A stretch of DNA of 64,000 nt from the NCBI RefSeq assembly GCF_001043055.1, contig NZ_JYLF01000011.1:1-64000 (forward strand). Reading direction: 5' to 3'. The position numbers and the translations under genes are program-made. The notes under the pieces are model-generated. The model made no database searches and had not been told where the DNA came from. It saw only the letters and a program-made list of their open reading frames with translations. This DNA comes from Pseudomonas weihenstephanensis (GTDB lineage Bacteria; Pseudomonadota; Gammaproteobacteria; Pseudomonadales; Pseudomonadaceae). Below, one piece after another: positions 40,215 through 51,900 of the stretch (position 1 is the first letter of the stretch; each line of letters opens with the position of its first letter).

Positions 40215-40443
40215 GGGCGGTCTCGAAGTGGAGATGAAACAAAGGGGCGAATGGTAACAGGCCGACCCCGCTTGGCTCCAGCACAGGACTGACCGGTGGG
40301 CCAGAACCCGTGCAAAAGCCGGAAATAGAGCCGGTGTATCAACCTGATCAGCGGCAAAAAGCCCGACACAGGTGTAACCTCGCTCCATTCTCATGCCGGT
40401 GCGCCTGGCCAAACCCTCCCCCCTGGATACCCGGAGCCAGCGT

Positions 40444-41769
40444 TTGAAATTCAGTCTGCCGAAAATCGCCACAGCGCCGTTCTGCCCGCCTGAAGTCAGT
40501 GGCAGCGTGCCGGTGGACGCCCGCGCCCCCTTCTGGAAACGCGCCCTGCGTTTTGCTGGCCCCGGCTTGCTGATCAGCATCGGTTACATGGACCCCGGCA
40601 ACTGGGCCACCGCCATCGAAGCCGGTTCGCGTTATGGCTATAACCTGTTGTTCGTGGTGTTGCTGGCCAGCCTCGCGGGCATGGCCGTGCAATGCCTGTG
40701 TTCGCGCCTGGGCATCGCCACCGGGCGTGATCTGGCGCAACTGTGCCGGGCGCGCTACAGCAAGCGCTCGGCCCGCGTGCAGTGGCTGTTGGCTGAAGTC
40801 TCGATTATTGCCACCGATCTTGCCGAGGTACTGGGCTGCGCGCTGGCCTTCCACTTGCTGCTGGGTTGTTCGCTGACTTTCGGCATCGCCCTGACCGCCT
40901 TCGACACCGTGTTGATCCTCGCCTTGCAGGGCAAAGGCTTCCGCCGCCTCGAAGCCATCATGCTGGTGCTGGTGTTGACCATTGGCGCGTGTTTCTTCGT
41001 CGAACTGGTGCTGATCAAACCGTACTGGCCTGACGTGTTTGAAGGGTTCAAACCGTCCTTGTCCGCCATCAGCGAAGCGGCGCCGCTGTACCTGGCCATC
41101 GGCATCCTCGGCGCGACAGTGATGCCCCACAACCTGTACCTGCACAGCTCAGTGGTGCAAACCCGGCGAATGGGCAACGACTACGCCAGCAAACTCGACG
41201 CCGTGCGCCTGGCGCGCATTGATACCATCGGCTCCCTGGCCTTGGCGTTGATGGTGAACGCCGCGATTCTGATCCTCGCCGCAGCGGCCTTTCACACCAC
41301 GGGCCACACCGAGGTGGTAGAGATCCAGGACGCCTACCGCCTGCTCGACCCCTTGGTGGGCGGCGCGATGGCCAGCGTATTGTTTGGCGTGGCACTGCTG
41401 GCCTCCGGGCAAAGCTCGACATTCACCGGCACCATCGCGGGCCAGGTGATCATGGAAGGCTACCTGAAGCTGCGCATCCCGTGCTGGCAACGGCGCTTGA
41501 TTACCCGTGGCCTGGCCTTGATTCCGGCGTTTGTCGGGGTGTGGTTGATGGGCGACAACGCCGTCGGCAAATTACTGATCCTCAGCCAGGTGGTGCTGAG
41601 TTTGCAGTTGCCATTTGCGCTGTACCCGCTAATCCGCATGACCAGCGACGAGACGTTGATGGGGCCTTTTGCCAACCGCTTGCCGACCCGGTTGCTGGCC
41701 TGGTTTCTGTTTGCCGTTATCAGCGCGGCCAACATTTGGCTGATTGCACAGATCACTTTTGGCGACTGA
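40444..41769 (+). CDS. mntH: NRAMP-type manganese/divalent-metal transporter
   Basis: A 441-residue NRAMP transporter. The TTG start at 40444 (GGAG 7 bases before) gives [20 protein letters not shown], matching the N-terminus of other Pseudomonas MntH proteins; an ATG 17 codons earlier has no ribosome site. Metal-site motifs are intact: MDPGNWAT in helix 1 and [14 protein letters not shown] in helix 6, plus the [13 protein letters not shown] loop. Eleven helices predicted. It imports Mn2+ (and Fe2+) with protons. A long palindrome ends the unit. Confidence 0.92.
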   Translation: MKFSLPKIATAPFCPPEVSGSVPVDARAPFWKRALRFAGPGLLISIGYMDPGNWATAIEAGSRYGYNLLFVVLLASLAGMAVQCLCSRLGIATGRDLAQLCRARYSKRSARVQWLLAEVSIIATDLAEVLGCALAFHLLLGCSLTFGIALTAFDTVLILALQGKGFRRLEAIMLVLVLTIGACFFVELVLIKPYWPDVFEGFKPSLSAISEAAPLYLAIGILGATVMPHNLYLHSSVVQTRRMGNDYASKLDAVRLARIDTIGSLALALMVNAAILILAAAAFHTTGHTEVVEIQDAYRLLDPLVGGAMASVLFGVALLASGQSSTFTGTIAGQVIMEGYLKLRIPCWQRRLITRGLALIPAFVGVWLMGDNAVGKLLILSQVVLSLQLPFALYPLIRMTSDETLMGPFANRLPTRLLAWFLFAVISAANIWLIAQITFGD

Positions 41770-41779
41770 TCCCTCGCCT

Positions 41780-41827
41780 TGCCGCAGGCTGCGCGCTTTT
41801 GATCTTGAGCGCGCGCAGCCTGCGGCA
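41780..41827. repeat. REP-like palindrome between mntH and esterase genes
   Basis: TGCCGCAGGCTGCGCGC (41780-41796) and its exact complement (41811-41827) enclose TTTTGATCTTGAGC. The GCCGCAGGCTGCG...TTTTGATCTTGA form resembles a repeat I recall from fluorescens-group Pseudomonas intergenic regions. It may also terminate both convergent genes. Confidence 0.7.
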
Positions 41828-41838
41828 GCTGTTACGAA

Positions 41839-42798
41839 TCAATTCAAGTTTGTGTCCAGCCACTGCGCCACGCGCTGATGAATCCCTGCCACCTCCTCCA
41901 GCAAGCCGCTCATGCGCATGAAATCGTGGGTCATGCCCGGCTCTTGCCACAGCGCCACCTCATTGCCCGCCCGCTGGAGTTTTTGGGCATAAGCCAGTCC
42001 TTCGTCATACAGCGGGTCGTAACCGGCCAGATAGACCAGTGTCGGCGCCAGGCCACTAAGATCTTGCGCCAGCAGCGGCGAAATCCGCCAATCCTGCACG
42101 TCATCTGCCGTGCGCGTGTAGTGCTGGTAAAACCAGTCCATCGTGGCGGCCTCAAGCAGATAACCTTGCGCGTAGCGCGTATGCGAATCACGCTTGCAAC
42201 TGCCATCGGTGACGGGGTACAGCAGCACCTGCGCACGCGGCACAATGGCCACTTCTTGTGGGTCGCGAACCGCCAGAATCGACAACACAGTGCTCAAAGT
42301 GCCACCCGCGCTGTCACCGGTAAACGCCACACGCGTGGCGTCCAACCCGTACCGCGCGCCCTCGCGCAGCAACCAGTTAACGGCGTCGCACGCGTCATGC
42401 ACCGCCGTGGGGAATTTCCACTCGGGCGCCAACCGATAATCCACAGCCAGCACGGCGAAATGCCCGGCATCCGCCAAACGGCGGCACAAAGCATCATGGC
42501 TATCCAGGCTGCCGATCACATAACCCCCACCATGAAAATACACCACCACCGGCAGCGGTCCCTCTGGCAACTGCGGGCAGCGATACAGCCGTGCGGGCAG
42601 GCTGAAACCATCTCGGGCGCTGATGCGCACGTCATAGCAGTCGATGTCCTCTAGCGGCTCATCAAACACCCCCGAACTCATTTCGAACTCCACCCGCGCA
42701 TCGGCCGGTGTCATGTCATGCATCGCCTTGCTTTTGCCGGTCATGCGGCTGTATTCGGCCAATTCCAAAAACGCTTCCAGCTCAGGTACTACCGACAT
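41839..42798 (-). CDS. HSL-family esterase / alpha-beta hydrolase
   Basis: A 319-residue hydrolase of the hormone-sensitive-lipase family. Oxyanion motif VVYFHGGGYVIGS (about 91-103), nucleophile elbow FTGDSAGGTLS (about 165-175), acid in AGYDPLYDEGLAY (about 262) and His in PGMTHDFMRM (about 291). The N-terminus has the short cap helices of the family. I chose the ATG at 42798, after AAGGAAA. Such enzymes hydrolyse short acyl esters; whether it belongs to the adjacent NRPS pathway is unknown. Confidence 0.88.
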   Translation of the reverse strand: MSVVPELEAFLELAEYSRMTGKSKAMHDMTPADARVEFEMSSGVFDEPLEDIDCYDVRISARDGFSLPARLYRCPQLPEGPLPVVVYFHGGGYVIGSLDSHDALCRRLADAGHFAVLAVDYRLAPEWKFPTAVHDACDAVNWLLREGARYGLDATRVAFTGDSAGGTLSTVLSILAVRDPQEVAIVPRAQVLLYPVTDGSCKRDSHTRYAQGYLLEAATMDWFYQHYTRTADDVQDWRISPLLAQDLSGLAPTLVYLAGYDPLYDEGLAYAQKLQRAGNEVALWQEPGMTHDFMRMSGLLEEVAGIHQRVAQWLDTNLN

Positions 42799-42835
42799 GC
42801 GTGTTTCCTTATCCATAAACAGGCTTCTTGAGGTG

Positions 42836-42877
42836 CGCAGGCGGCGCGCTTTTAAGATTTAAAGATCGCCGCCTGCG
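42836..42877. repeat. REP-like palindrome upstream of esterase gene
   Basis: CGCAGGCGGC (42836-42845) pairs with GCCGCCTGCG (42868-42877) around GCGCTTTTAAGATTTAAAGATC. It is related in layout to the palindrome at 41780-41827 on the other side of the esterase gene. Confidence 0.65.
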
Positions 42878-42901
42878 ACAGCTTCTACGCAATAAAAGTG
42901 C

Positions 42902-45900
42902 TCACGCCCGCTCAGGCTGCCCCGCCAGCAAGTGCTCCAGCCGGGTCAGTAACGCGGCCTGGCGCAGCAGTTCGTAGTGTCCACCCGCCAAAACCGCATG
43001 ACTGGCCCCGGCACCGATTTGTGTCGCATGCTCGCGGCGCTCCTCGTCACGTCCCGTCACCCACCAGTGGTGCGCCTGAACCCGGGTTGCAGGCAACGCA
43101 GCCTGCGCCAGCGCCAATTGCTTGAGGCGCGCACCCACTGCAAAGATGTGGCTCAGCTCCGCCGCCCCGAGCAGCCCATGCTCACCCAGCCCGCTGCGTG
43201 GTTCGGCCATCGCGGCACCAATCACCTGCTCGGCACTTGGCCCTTGCTCATCCAGCAACACGTTCGCCTCGGCCTCGGACACACCCAGCACAAAGCGCAA
43301 AAAGTCCTGCAAGTCTTCGCGCCCGTCACTGGCCTCAGCCGTTCCCGCCACGTAGGTATCGACCAAACCGGCAAATGCCACCTGCTGACCTTGCGCCTCA
43401 AGCGCTTGCGCCACCAGCAAGGCCAATGCCCCGCCCAACGACCAGCCAAGCAGGTGATACGGACCATTGGCCTGCTGCTGCCGAATACGTTCGGCATAAG
43501 CGAGTGCCATGCTGTGTAACGACGCGTCCTGCCACTGGGGGTCGAGCAACATGCGGCACTGCACTCCATAGACGCTGCGGCGCCCGTCCAATTTACGGGC
43601 CAATGGCTCGTAGTCGAACACGGTGCCGAAACCTGCGTGCAAGCAGAACAGCGGCGGTACGTCCTTGACCCGGCTGTTGAGCGCCAGCAACGGGTCCGGC
43701 GCCTGATCCGCAACCACGGGTTCAAACCCGCTGAGTTCGGCAATACACGGTTTTTGCATCAAGTCGCGCAGTTTCAAACTCAAACCCAGCTCAGGCTGAT
43801 TGCGCACCCGCGAAATCACTTTGAGCACTTGCAGCGAATCGCCACCCAGCTCGAAGAAGTTGTCGTCGATGCCTACTGACGCCAGCCCCAGGACCTCTTG
43901 CCAGATCAACGCCAGCGCCTGTTCCAGCGCATTACGCGGCGCGCGGTACGTGCCCTGGGTCAGTTGCGGTTCGGGTAATGCGCGCCGGTCCAGTTTGCCG
44001 TTGGCCGACAGCGGGAAGCACGCCAACGGCACAATATGCGTCGGCACCATGTAATCCGGCAGTTGCGCTTGCAGTTGCTCCTTGATTTCACGCTCCAGTG
44101 TGGCGCGGGCGGCAGCCACCACGTAGCCCACCAATTGTTTGCCACTCGTGCCTTCGATCACCTTGACGGCCGCGTCTTGCACGCCGTCGCACTGACGCAG
44201 GCGCGCTTCGATTTCACCCAGTTCAATACGGAATCCGCGAATTTTTACCTGCTGGTCCAGTCGCCCCAGATAGTCGACCAAGCCGCACTCGCGCTGGCGT
44301 ACCAAGTCGCCAGTGCGGTACATGCGCCCGCCCTTGGCCTCGAACGGGTCCGGCACAAAGCGTTCGGCGCTCAACCCCGGCTGACGGTGATAACCCCGCG
44401 CCAGACATTCGCCACCCAAGTACAGTTCACCGCTGACACCCACCGGCAACGGGTTCATGTCTGCGTCCAGCACATACACCCCGCGGCCGGCCACGCTGCG
44501 GCCAATCGGCGCGTACGCCGCCTCACAGCGCTCGCTCACCTCGGCCCGCCACAGCAGCGGCGTGACCACGGTTTCGGTCGGGCCATAGCCGTTGACCAGT
44601 CGTTGCGGGCGCAGCGCCTGTTTGACCCGTTCAAAACTGGCGTGCGGCACCGCATCACCGCCAAAGCAGTAGGTGTGAACGGGCGGTGGATTGCCCTGCG
44701 TCAACGCCACATCGGCCAGTTGTTGCAGGTACGCAGGCGGGAAGCACGCCACGCTCACGTTGTAGGCATGCAGCACCGCTAAGGTCTGCTCCGCAGTCCA
44801 CAGCTGATCGTCGCGAATCACCAGGCTGCCACCGGCCAGCAACACACTGAGCCAACGCTCTTGCGCGCCGTCAAAGGAGAAGGACATAAAGTGCAATTCG
44901 CGGCTGCGGGGGGTCAGTTCATACCGCTCGATGATGCCCTGACAGTGCCGCGCGATCGGTTGCCGCGCCACGGCCACGCCCTTGGGCTGGCCAGTGGAGC
45001 CGGAGGTGTAAATCAGGTACGCCAGGTGCCCGCCCAACGATTCAACCGCGCGCGGCAACAGCGGCTGATCACTCAGTTGATCAAGCAGCAACCGCGGGGT
45101 GGCAGCCGTGAAGGCCACGCGTTCGTCCACATCGCTGTGGCACAGCAACAGGCTGGCCGCAGAGTCGGCCAGCATGAACGCCAGCCGCTCGGCCGGGTAG
45201 TCGAGGTCCAGCGGCAAATACGCAGCACCGGCCTTGAGCACCGCCACAAACGCCACAATCGTCTGTTCTGAACGCGGCAACGCCACGGCCACCAACGATT
45301 CCGGGCCAATGCCCCGCGCTTGCAGCTGCGCGGCCAAGGCGTCGGCCTGACGATCCAGTGCGGCATAGGTCAACTCACGACCGTCGCAGATCAAGGCCAC
45401 CGCCTGAGGCTGACGCAGCACCTGAGCCATAAAGCCCTGCACCACGTCTTGCGTCAGCACAGGCGGCTGTGGCGTTTCAATCTGCGCCTGTGGCAGCCCA
45501 ATGTTGCCGATCAGGCACTGCGCATCCAGCGGCAATTGCGCCAGCAAACCTTCGAACTGCGCGCGAATGTGTTCCACCTCAGGCGCGCTGAAGCGTTCGC
45601 GCAAGTACAGGTATTCCACCTCCAGGCCCTGATCGGTGGCGCTGACCATCAAGTCCATCGGGAAGTTGGTCACCCCGCCGCTGCCGACTTCGGCAAATTT
45701 CAGCTCGCCGTCTTGCTCACCGCGCAGGGCACGGTCCACCGGGTGGTTTTCAAACACGATAATGCTGTCGAACAGCCCTTGCCCGCCCTGTCCGGCCCAA
45801 CGCTGAATATCCGCCAGAGGGGTGTGCTCAAAGTCACGGATCGACAGGTTGTAAGCCTGTAATTGACGCAACCAGTCACCCAGCGCTTGCTGCGGGTCAA

Positions 45901-48900
45901 GGGTCTGGATCACCGGCAAAGTGTTGATGAACAGGCCCAGCATGTCTTGCGCACCCGCCAACCCGGTCGGGCGCCCCGCCACCGTGGCACCAAACGCCAC
46001 GCTGCGTTGCCCGGTATGGCGTTGCAACAACAGTAACCAGGCGGCTTGCACCACGGTGTTGAGCGTCACCCGCTGACGATTGGCAAAGGCATGCAAGCGG
46101 CGTGTCGCGTCGCTGTCCAGATAGGTGTAGAGCACGCCATGCCCGCGGCCGTCGGTGTTGGCCGCATTCGCCAGAATGGTCGGCGCTTGCACTGCAGCAA
46201 GCTGCTCGCGCCAGAAGCCTTCGGCCACACTGACGTCCTGCTGCGCCAGCCACTGGATGTAATCGGCATAACGCCCGCTCAGTTGCGGCAGGCTCTGATG
46301 AGCGTACAAACGCAGCATTTCGCCGAGCAAACGTGACGCGCTCCAGCCATCGAGCAGCAAGTGATGGTAAGTCCAGATCATCTGGTACCGGTGCTCCTCC
46401 AGGCGCACCAGCGTAAAGCGCATCAACGGTGGGCAGCTCAGATCAAACCCGCGCGCCTGGTCCTGCGCCGCCAAGGCCTGCAAAGCCGCGTCTGGCTCGG
46501 CATGTTCACGCCAGTCCAGTTCGACAATGGGCACGCGCACCTGCTGATACACCGCTTGCAGCGGGTCAGCCAGACCGTCGCGCCAAAGGAAAGCGGCGCG
46601 CAGCACCTCGTGACGCTCAAGCAGGGCCTCCCACGCCGCGCAAAAGCGTTCGACCTGCAACCCTTCGACCGCCACGCTGAGCTGGTTGACGTACAGGTTC
46701 AGCTCCGGCGATTCGATGCAGTGGAACAACATGCCCTGCTGCATCGGCGACAGCGGGTAAAGATCGTCCAGTGAGCTGCGATCAACCTGCACGGCTGCGC
46801 TCACTTGAGCAAAGGGCACGCTGTCGAGTACCTGCGCGACCTGTGGTGCGGCATCCACCGCCAGCCGCGCCAACGCACGAATGGTTTGGGCCTCGAACAG
46901 TTGTTTGGGAGTGAACGCCAGACCTTGCGCGCCCGCCCGGCTCACGGCCTGCAAAGAGATGATCGAATCGCCGCCCAACTCGAAGAAGTTTTCGGTGACG
47001 CCAATCGCCTCCAGCCCCAGCAATTCTTGCCAGATGTCCGCCAGCAGTGACTCTGCCGGTGTGCCCGGCAGCACCCGGTCCAGCACCTCACGGCTGGCGT
47101 GGGGCGCAGGCAGTGCCTGACGGTCAAGTTTGCCGTTGGGGGTCAATGGCAGCGCCGCCAGGCACATCATGTGCGCGGGCATCATGTGCGCCGGCAAACG
47201 GCTGCGCAGGTGTGCATTCAGCGCTTCGCGCAACGCGCCCTCATCGGCCAGCGGGTCACGCGCTACCACATAACCGACCAATTGACGGCTGACCGGCCCT
47301 TCACGGTCCACCACAAAGGCTTCGCGTACGCCCTCGTGTTCCAGCAGGCAGGCTTCGATTTCCCCCAGTTCAATGCGGAAACCGCGAATCTTCACTTGCT
47401 GGTCAATACGCCCCAGGTACTCGACCACGCCATCTTCGCGCAGCCGCGCCAGGTCGCCGCTGCGATACAGGCGTGCACCGGCCACGAACGGGTCCGGTAC
47501 AAAGCGCTCAGCAGTCAGGTCAGGACGCTGATGATAACCGCGAGCAATGCCCTCGCCGCCCAAGTACAGCTCACCCGCCACGCCCACCGGCAGCGGTTGC
47601 AGATGACTGTCGAGCACATACGCACTGCGTTGCCCCACCGGGCGGCCGATCGGCAGGAACGCCGAATCAAATTGCGTGCCCGGATACGCGCACCAGATCA
47701 GCGGCGTGATGACGGTTTCGGTCGGGCCATAACCGTTGATGATGCGTGGCGGCTGCAACACCCGCTGCACTTCATCGAACGCGTGCTTGGGCATGCCCTC
47801 ACCGCCCACGGTGTAGGAACGAATCGGCAACCGGCGCCCTGCTTCGCCGATGTAATCGGCCATTTGCAGCAGGTAGCTGGGGGTGAAACAGGCGATGGTT
47901 ATGCCGTGGCGCTCGATCTCTTCGCAGGTGCGTTGAGCGCTCCAGACTTCATCGTCACGCGGCATCAGCGCCGAGCCGAACACCAGCGGCGTCAGCCAGC
48001 GCTCATGGGCACCGTCAAAACTGATAGAGGCAAATTGCAACTCGCGGTCCTGCGGGGTCATGCCGTACAGCTCGCCAATCGATTGGCAGTGCATGGCCAG
48101 CGGGCCGTGGGCCACACTGACGCCTTTGGGGCGACCGGTCGAACCCGAGGTGTAAATCAAGTAAGCGAGGTTGTGCGCGCAGGTCAGGTTAGGCAGGTTG
48201 GTGCCCGGCAAATGCGCGACGGTTTCGCGGTCCAGTTCCAGAACCGGCAGGCCGTCGATCCGGGGCAACTGATTGCCCAGCCATGACTGGCTCAACAACA
48301 GGGCAATGCCGCTGTCCTGCATCAAATAACTCAAGCGCTCAGCAGGGTACGCCGGGTCGAGCGGCACATAGGCCCCGCCCGCCTTGAGGATCGCCAGCAA
48401 GCCAATGATCATCTGTGGCGAACGCTCCACTGCCAGCCCCACCCGCACTTCAGGGCCAACCCCCAACTCGCGCAAGCGATGGGCCAAGCGATTGGCGCGC
48501 TGATTGAGGTCGGCATAGCTGAAGGTGGTGTCGGCAAAGATCAGTGCGGGCGCCTCGGGACGCATCGCCGCCTGCGTTTCAATCAACTGATGCACGCAAT
48601 GCTCGGTCAGCGGCTGCGGCGCCGGGTTCCAGTCATGCAGCAGCTGTTGGCGCTCGGCGGCACTCAGTAAAGGCAAGTCACCGAGACGGGCTTGCGGCGC
48701 CGCGACCATAGCCTCCAGCAGACACGCCAGATGCTGGCTCATGCGCGCCACGGCTGTGGGGCTGAAGTGGCTGAGCAAATAGCTCCAGGTCAGGCTCAAT
48801 TGCCCTTCGCTGACCGCCGCCAGTGTCAGCGGGTAGTTGGTGCGTTCATGGTTGTCGGGCAACGAGAAGCTCAGGCCATCCGGCGCGCCTTGTTGCAGGG

Positions 48901-51900
48901 CCTGGGCAATGGGGAAGTTTTCGAACACCAGCAGGCTGTCAAACAAGGGTTCGCCTGCGCGACCGGCCCAGCGCTGCACGTCGCTCAATGCGGTGAATTC
49001 ATGCTCGCGCAGCTCAAGGTTGTGCGCCTGCAAACGCCCTAACCACTGCGCCACGCTTTCAGCGGCTTGTGGCTGGCTGATCACCGCCAAGGTATTGATA
49101 AACAGACCCAACTGCTGCTCGGCACCCGGCAAGTCCACCGGTCGCCCCGCCACCGTGGCGCCAAACGCCACCGTCTGTTGACCGCTGTAGCGCTGCAACA
49201 ATACCGCCCACGCGCCTTGCACCAAGGTGTTGAGGGTGATGCTGTGCTGACGGGCAAACGCGGCAAAGGCCGCACTGCTCGGCGCGTCGAACACCTGCCG
49301 ATGGTCGGCGTAGGCATCGGCGGGAGCCGTGGTGGCGTGCGCCACGCTCTGGGCGAGCAAGGTCGGGTGTTGCAAAACGAGCAGTTGCTCGCGCCAAAAG
49401 GCTTCGTCCGCCACCGCGTCCTGCCCCTGCAACCAGCCAATGTAATCGGCAAAACGGCCTTGATGGTTCGCCACCTCGACCCCGGCATAACGCTGCAACA
49501 CCTCGCCCAGCAGCAGGGCATTGCTCCAGCCATCGAGCAACACGTGGTGATGGGTGTAAATCAGTTGCTGACGCTGCTCGTCGAGGCGCACCAACGCCAG
49601 ACGCAACAACGGCGGTTGGGCCGGATCGAACGCCAAGCGTTCGCTGCGGGCCAGCAATTGCAGCTCCGCGTCCTGATCGTCACGGCCGCGCCAGTCGAGC
49701 ACGGTGAGCGGCAGCTCCAGTGTGCGTTGCACCACTTGCACCGGTTCTGTGGCGCCCTGCGGCCAGTGGAACCCGCTGCGCAAAATCGGGTGCGCATCCA
49801 GTGTCGCTTGCCACGCCTGGCCCAATCGCGCCGCGTCCAGCCCTTTGGCTTCGACGCTGAGCTGGTTGACGTAAGCCCCGGCCTGCGGTTCGTAGAGGCT
49901 GTGAAACAACAACCCGCTCTGCATTGGCGACAACGGGTACAGGTCTTCGATCTGCCGCGCAGCCACCGGCAGTGCATCCAGTTGGCTTTGGCTCAGTGGC
50001 GCCAGCGGGAAGTCTGCCGGGGTCACACCGCCGTGTTGCGGGTTGACGCAGTGCGCCACCAGCGCCCGCAGGTTGGTTTCGATGGCCGCCGCCAATGCTT
50101 GAATATCAGCCTTGTCGAAGCACTCCTGACTGAAGCTCAGGTCCAGTTTCAGTTCACCGCCAAACACCTGACCGTCCACTGACAACCAGTTGGCCAGCGG
50201 CGAGTCCAGGCTCTGCGCCGCACCGCTGCTGTGGCGGGAGGGCACAAATAACGCATCGTCACTGAAGCTCTGGTCGAACTGGCCCAGATAGTTGAACGTG
50301 ACCCTGGCGGTCGGCAACGCCGCAAGGCGGGCTTGCACCTCGGTCGGGCCATGGTAGCGCAACACACCAAAGCCCAGCCCTTTGCCGGGGATGTCACGCA
50401 GTTGCTGCTTGATGGCCTTGATCGAGGTCGCCAGATCGGCGGCCGGGGTCAATTTGACCGGGAACAGGCTGGTGAACCAGCCCACCGTGCGGGTCAGGTC
50501 AAGCGTGTCGAACAGGTCTTCGCGGCCGTGGCCTTCGAGTTGAATCAACGCTGTCGAATCACCGGTCCAGTCGCACAACGCGCGGGCCAATGCAGTCAGC
50601 AACACGTCATTGACCTGAGTCCGATACGCCGCGGGCGCCTGTTGCAACAGTTGACGGGTGTGTTCGCGGCTCAACCCCAGGCTGACCACCTGACGATGAA
50701 GCAGGGCCTGGCTGCCGCCGGGGCGGGCCTTGGGCAACTGCGCGCTGACACCCTGCAACTGGGCCTGCCACCACGCCGATTCAGCCAGCAGAGCGTCGCT
50801 GTTGGCGTAGGCGCTGAGTCGGGTGGCCCAGTCTTGCAGGGCACTGGTTTTTTCCGGCAGCGCCTGCCCGGCGTACGCCGCTTGCAGGTCTTCAAGCAGG
50901 ACACGCCACGACACGCCATCGACCACCAAGTGATGAATCACCAACAGCAAGCGTTGGCCTGCGTCCTCGTGGTCGATCAACACCGCGCGCAACAGCGGGC
51001 CGTCATGCAGCGACAAGCTGCGCTGGGCTTCGTCACACAAGGCTTGCAATGCCTCATCGCTTTGCACCTGTGCGGTCCACAGCAAATCAGTGGCGGCCGC
51101 GCTGTCGAGCGGCACATAACGCGCCGTCCACTGCCCCTCGATTTCACGGAACTGCAAGCGCAGCGCATCGTGCTGGGCCAGCACCTGTTGCACAGCGGTT
51201 TGCAGGCGTAACAAGTCCAGCGGTTCGCGCACATCAAGCAACACCGACTGGTTCCAGTGCTGCGGCTGCACCCGCTGGTGTTCAAAGAACCCGTGCTGCA
51301 CCGGGGTCAGGGGTTGCACGCCGAGCACCGGGCCTTGGGCAATGTGCGGCGCGGCCTGCTGGCTCACCACAGCAGCCAGCGCGTGCAAGGTCGGCTGTTG
51401 AAACAGATCCCGTGGTTTCAACCCCAAACCTGCACGGCGGGCGCGGCTGACCACTTGAATCGAGATGATCGAGTCACCGCCCAGCTCAAAGAAATTATCG
51501 TGACGCCCGACCTGCTCGACCCCCAGCACTTCTTGCCAGATGGCCGCCAATTGGCGTTCGTGCTCGCTGCGGGGTGCTTCAAACACGCGCTGGCTGACAC
51601 TGACGTGCGGCGCTGGCAGCAACTTGCGTTCCAGCTTGCCGTTAGGGCTGAGCGGCATGCGCTCGATCAGCATCAGGTGCGTGGGCACCATGTAGTCCGG
51701 CAGGCTCTGCAACAGGTGCGCCTTGAGCGCTTCGCGCCACGGCGCTTGCGCCTCTGGGCGACTGAGCACCGCGGCATCGGCGGGCACCAGATACGCCACC
51801 AACTGGTTATCAAGCGCCAGTACCACGGCGTCCTGCACCTGCGGGTGTTCTTGCAGGCGCGCTTCGATTTCGCCCAGCTCGATGCGCAACCCGCGAATTT

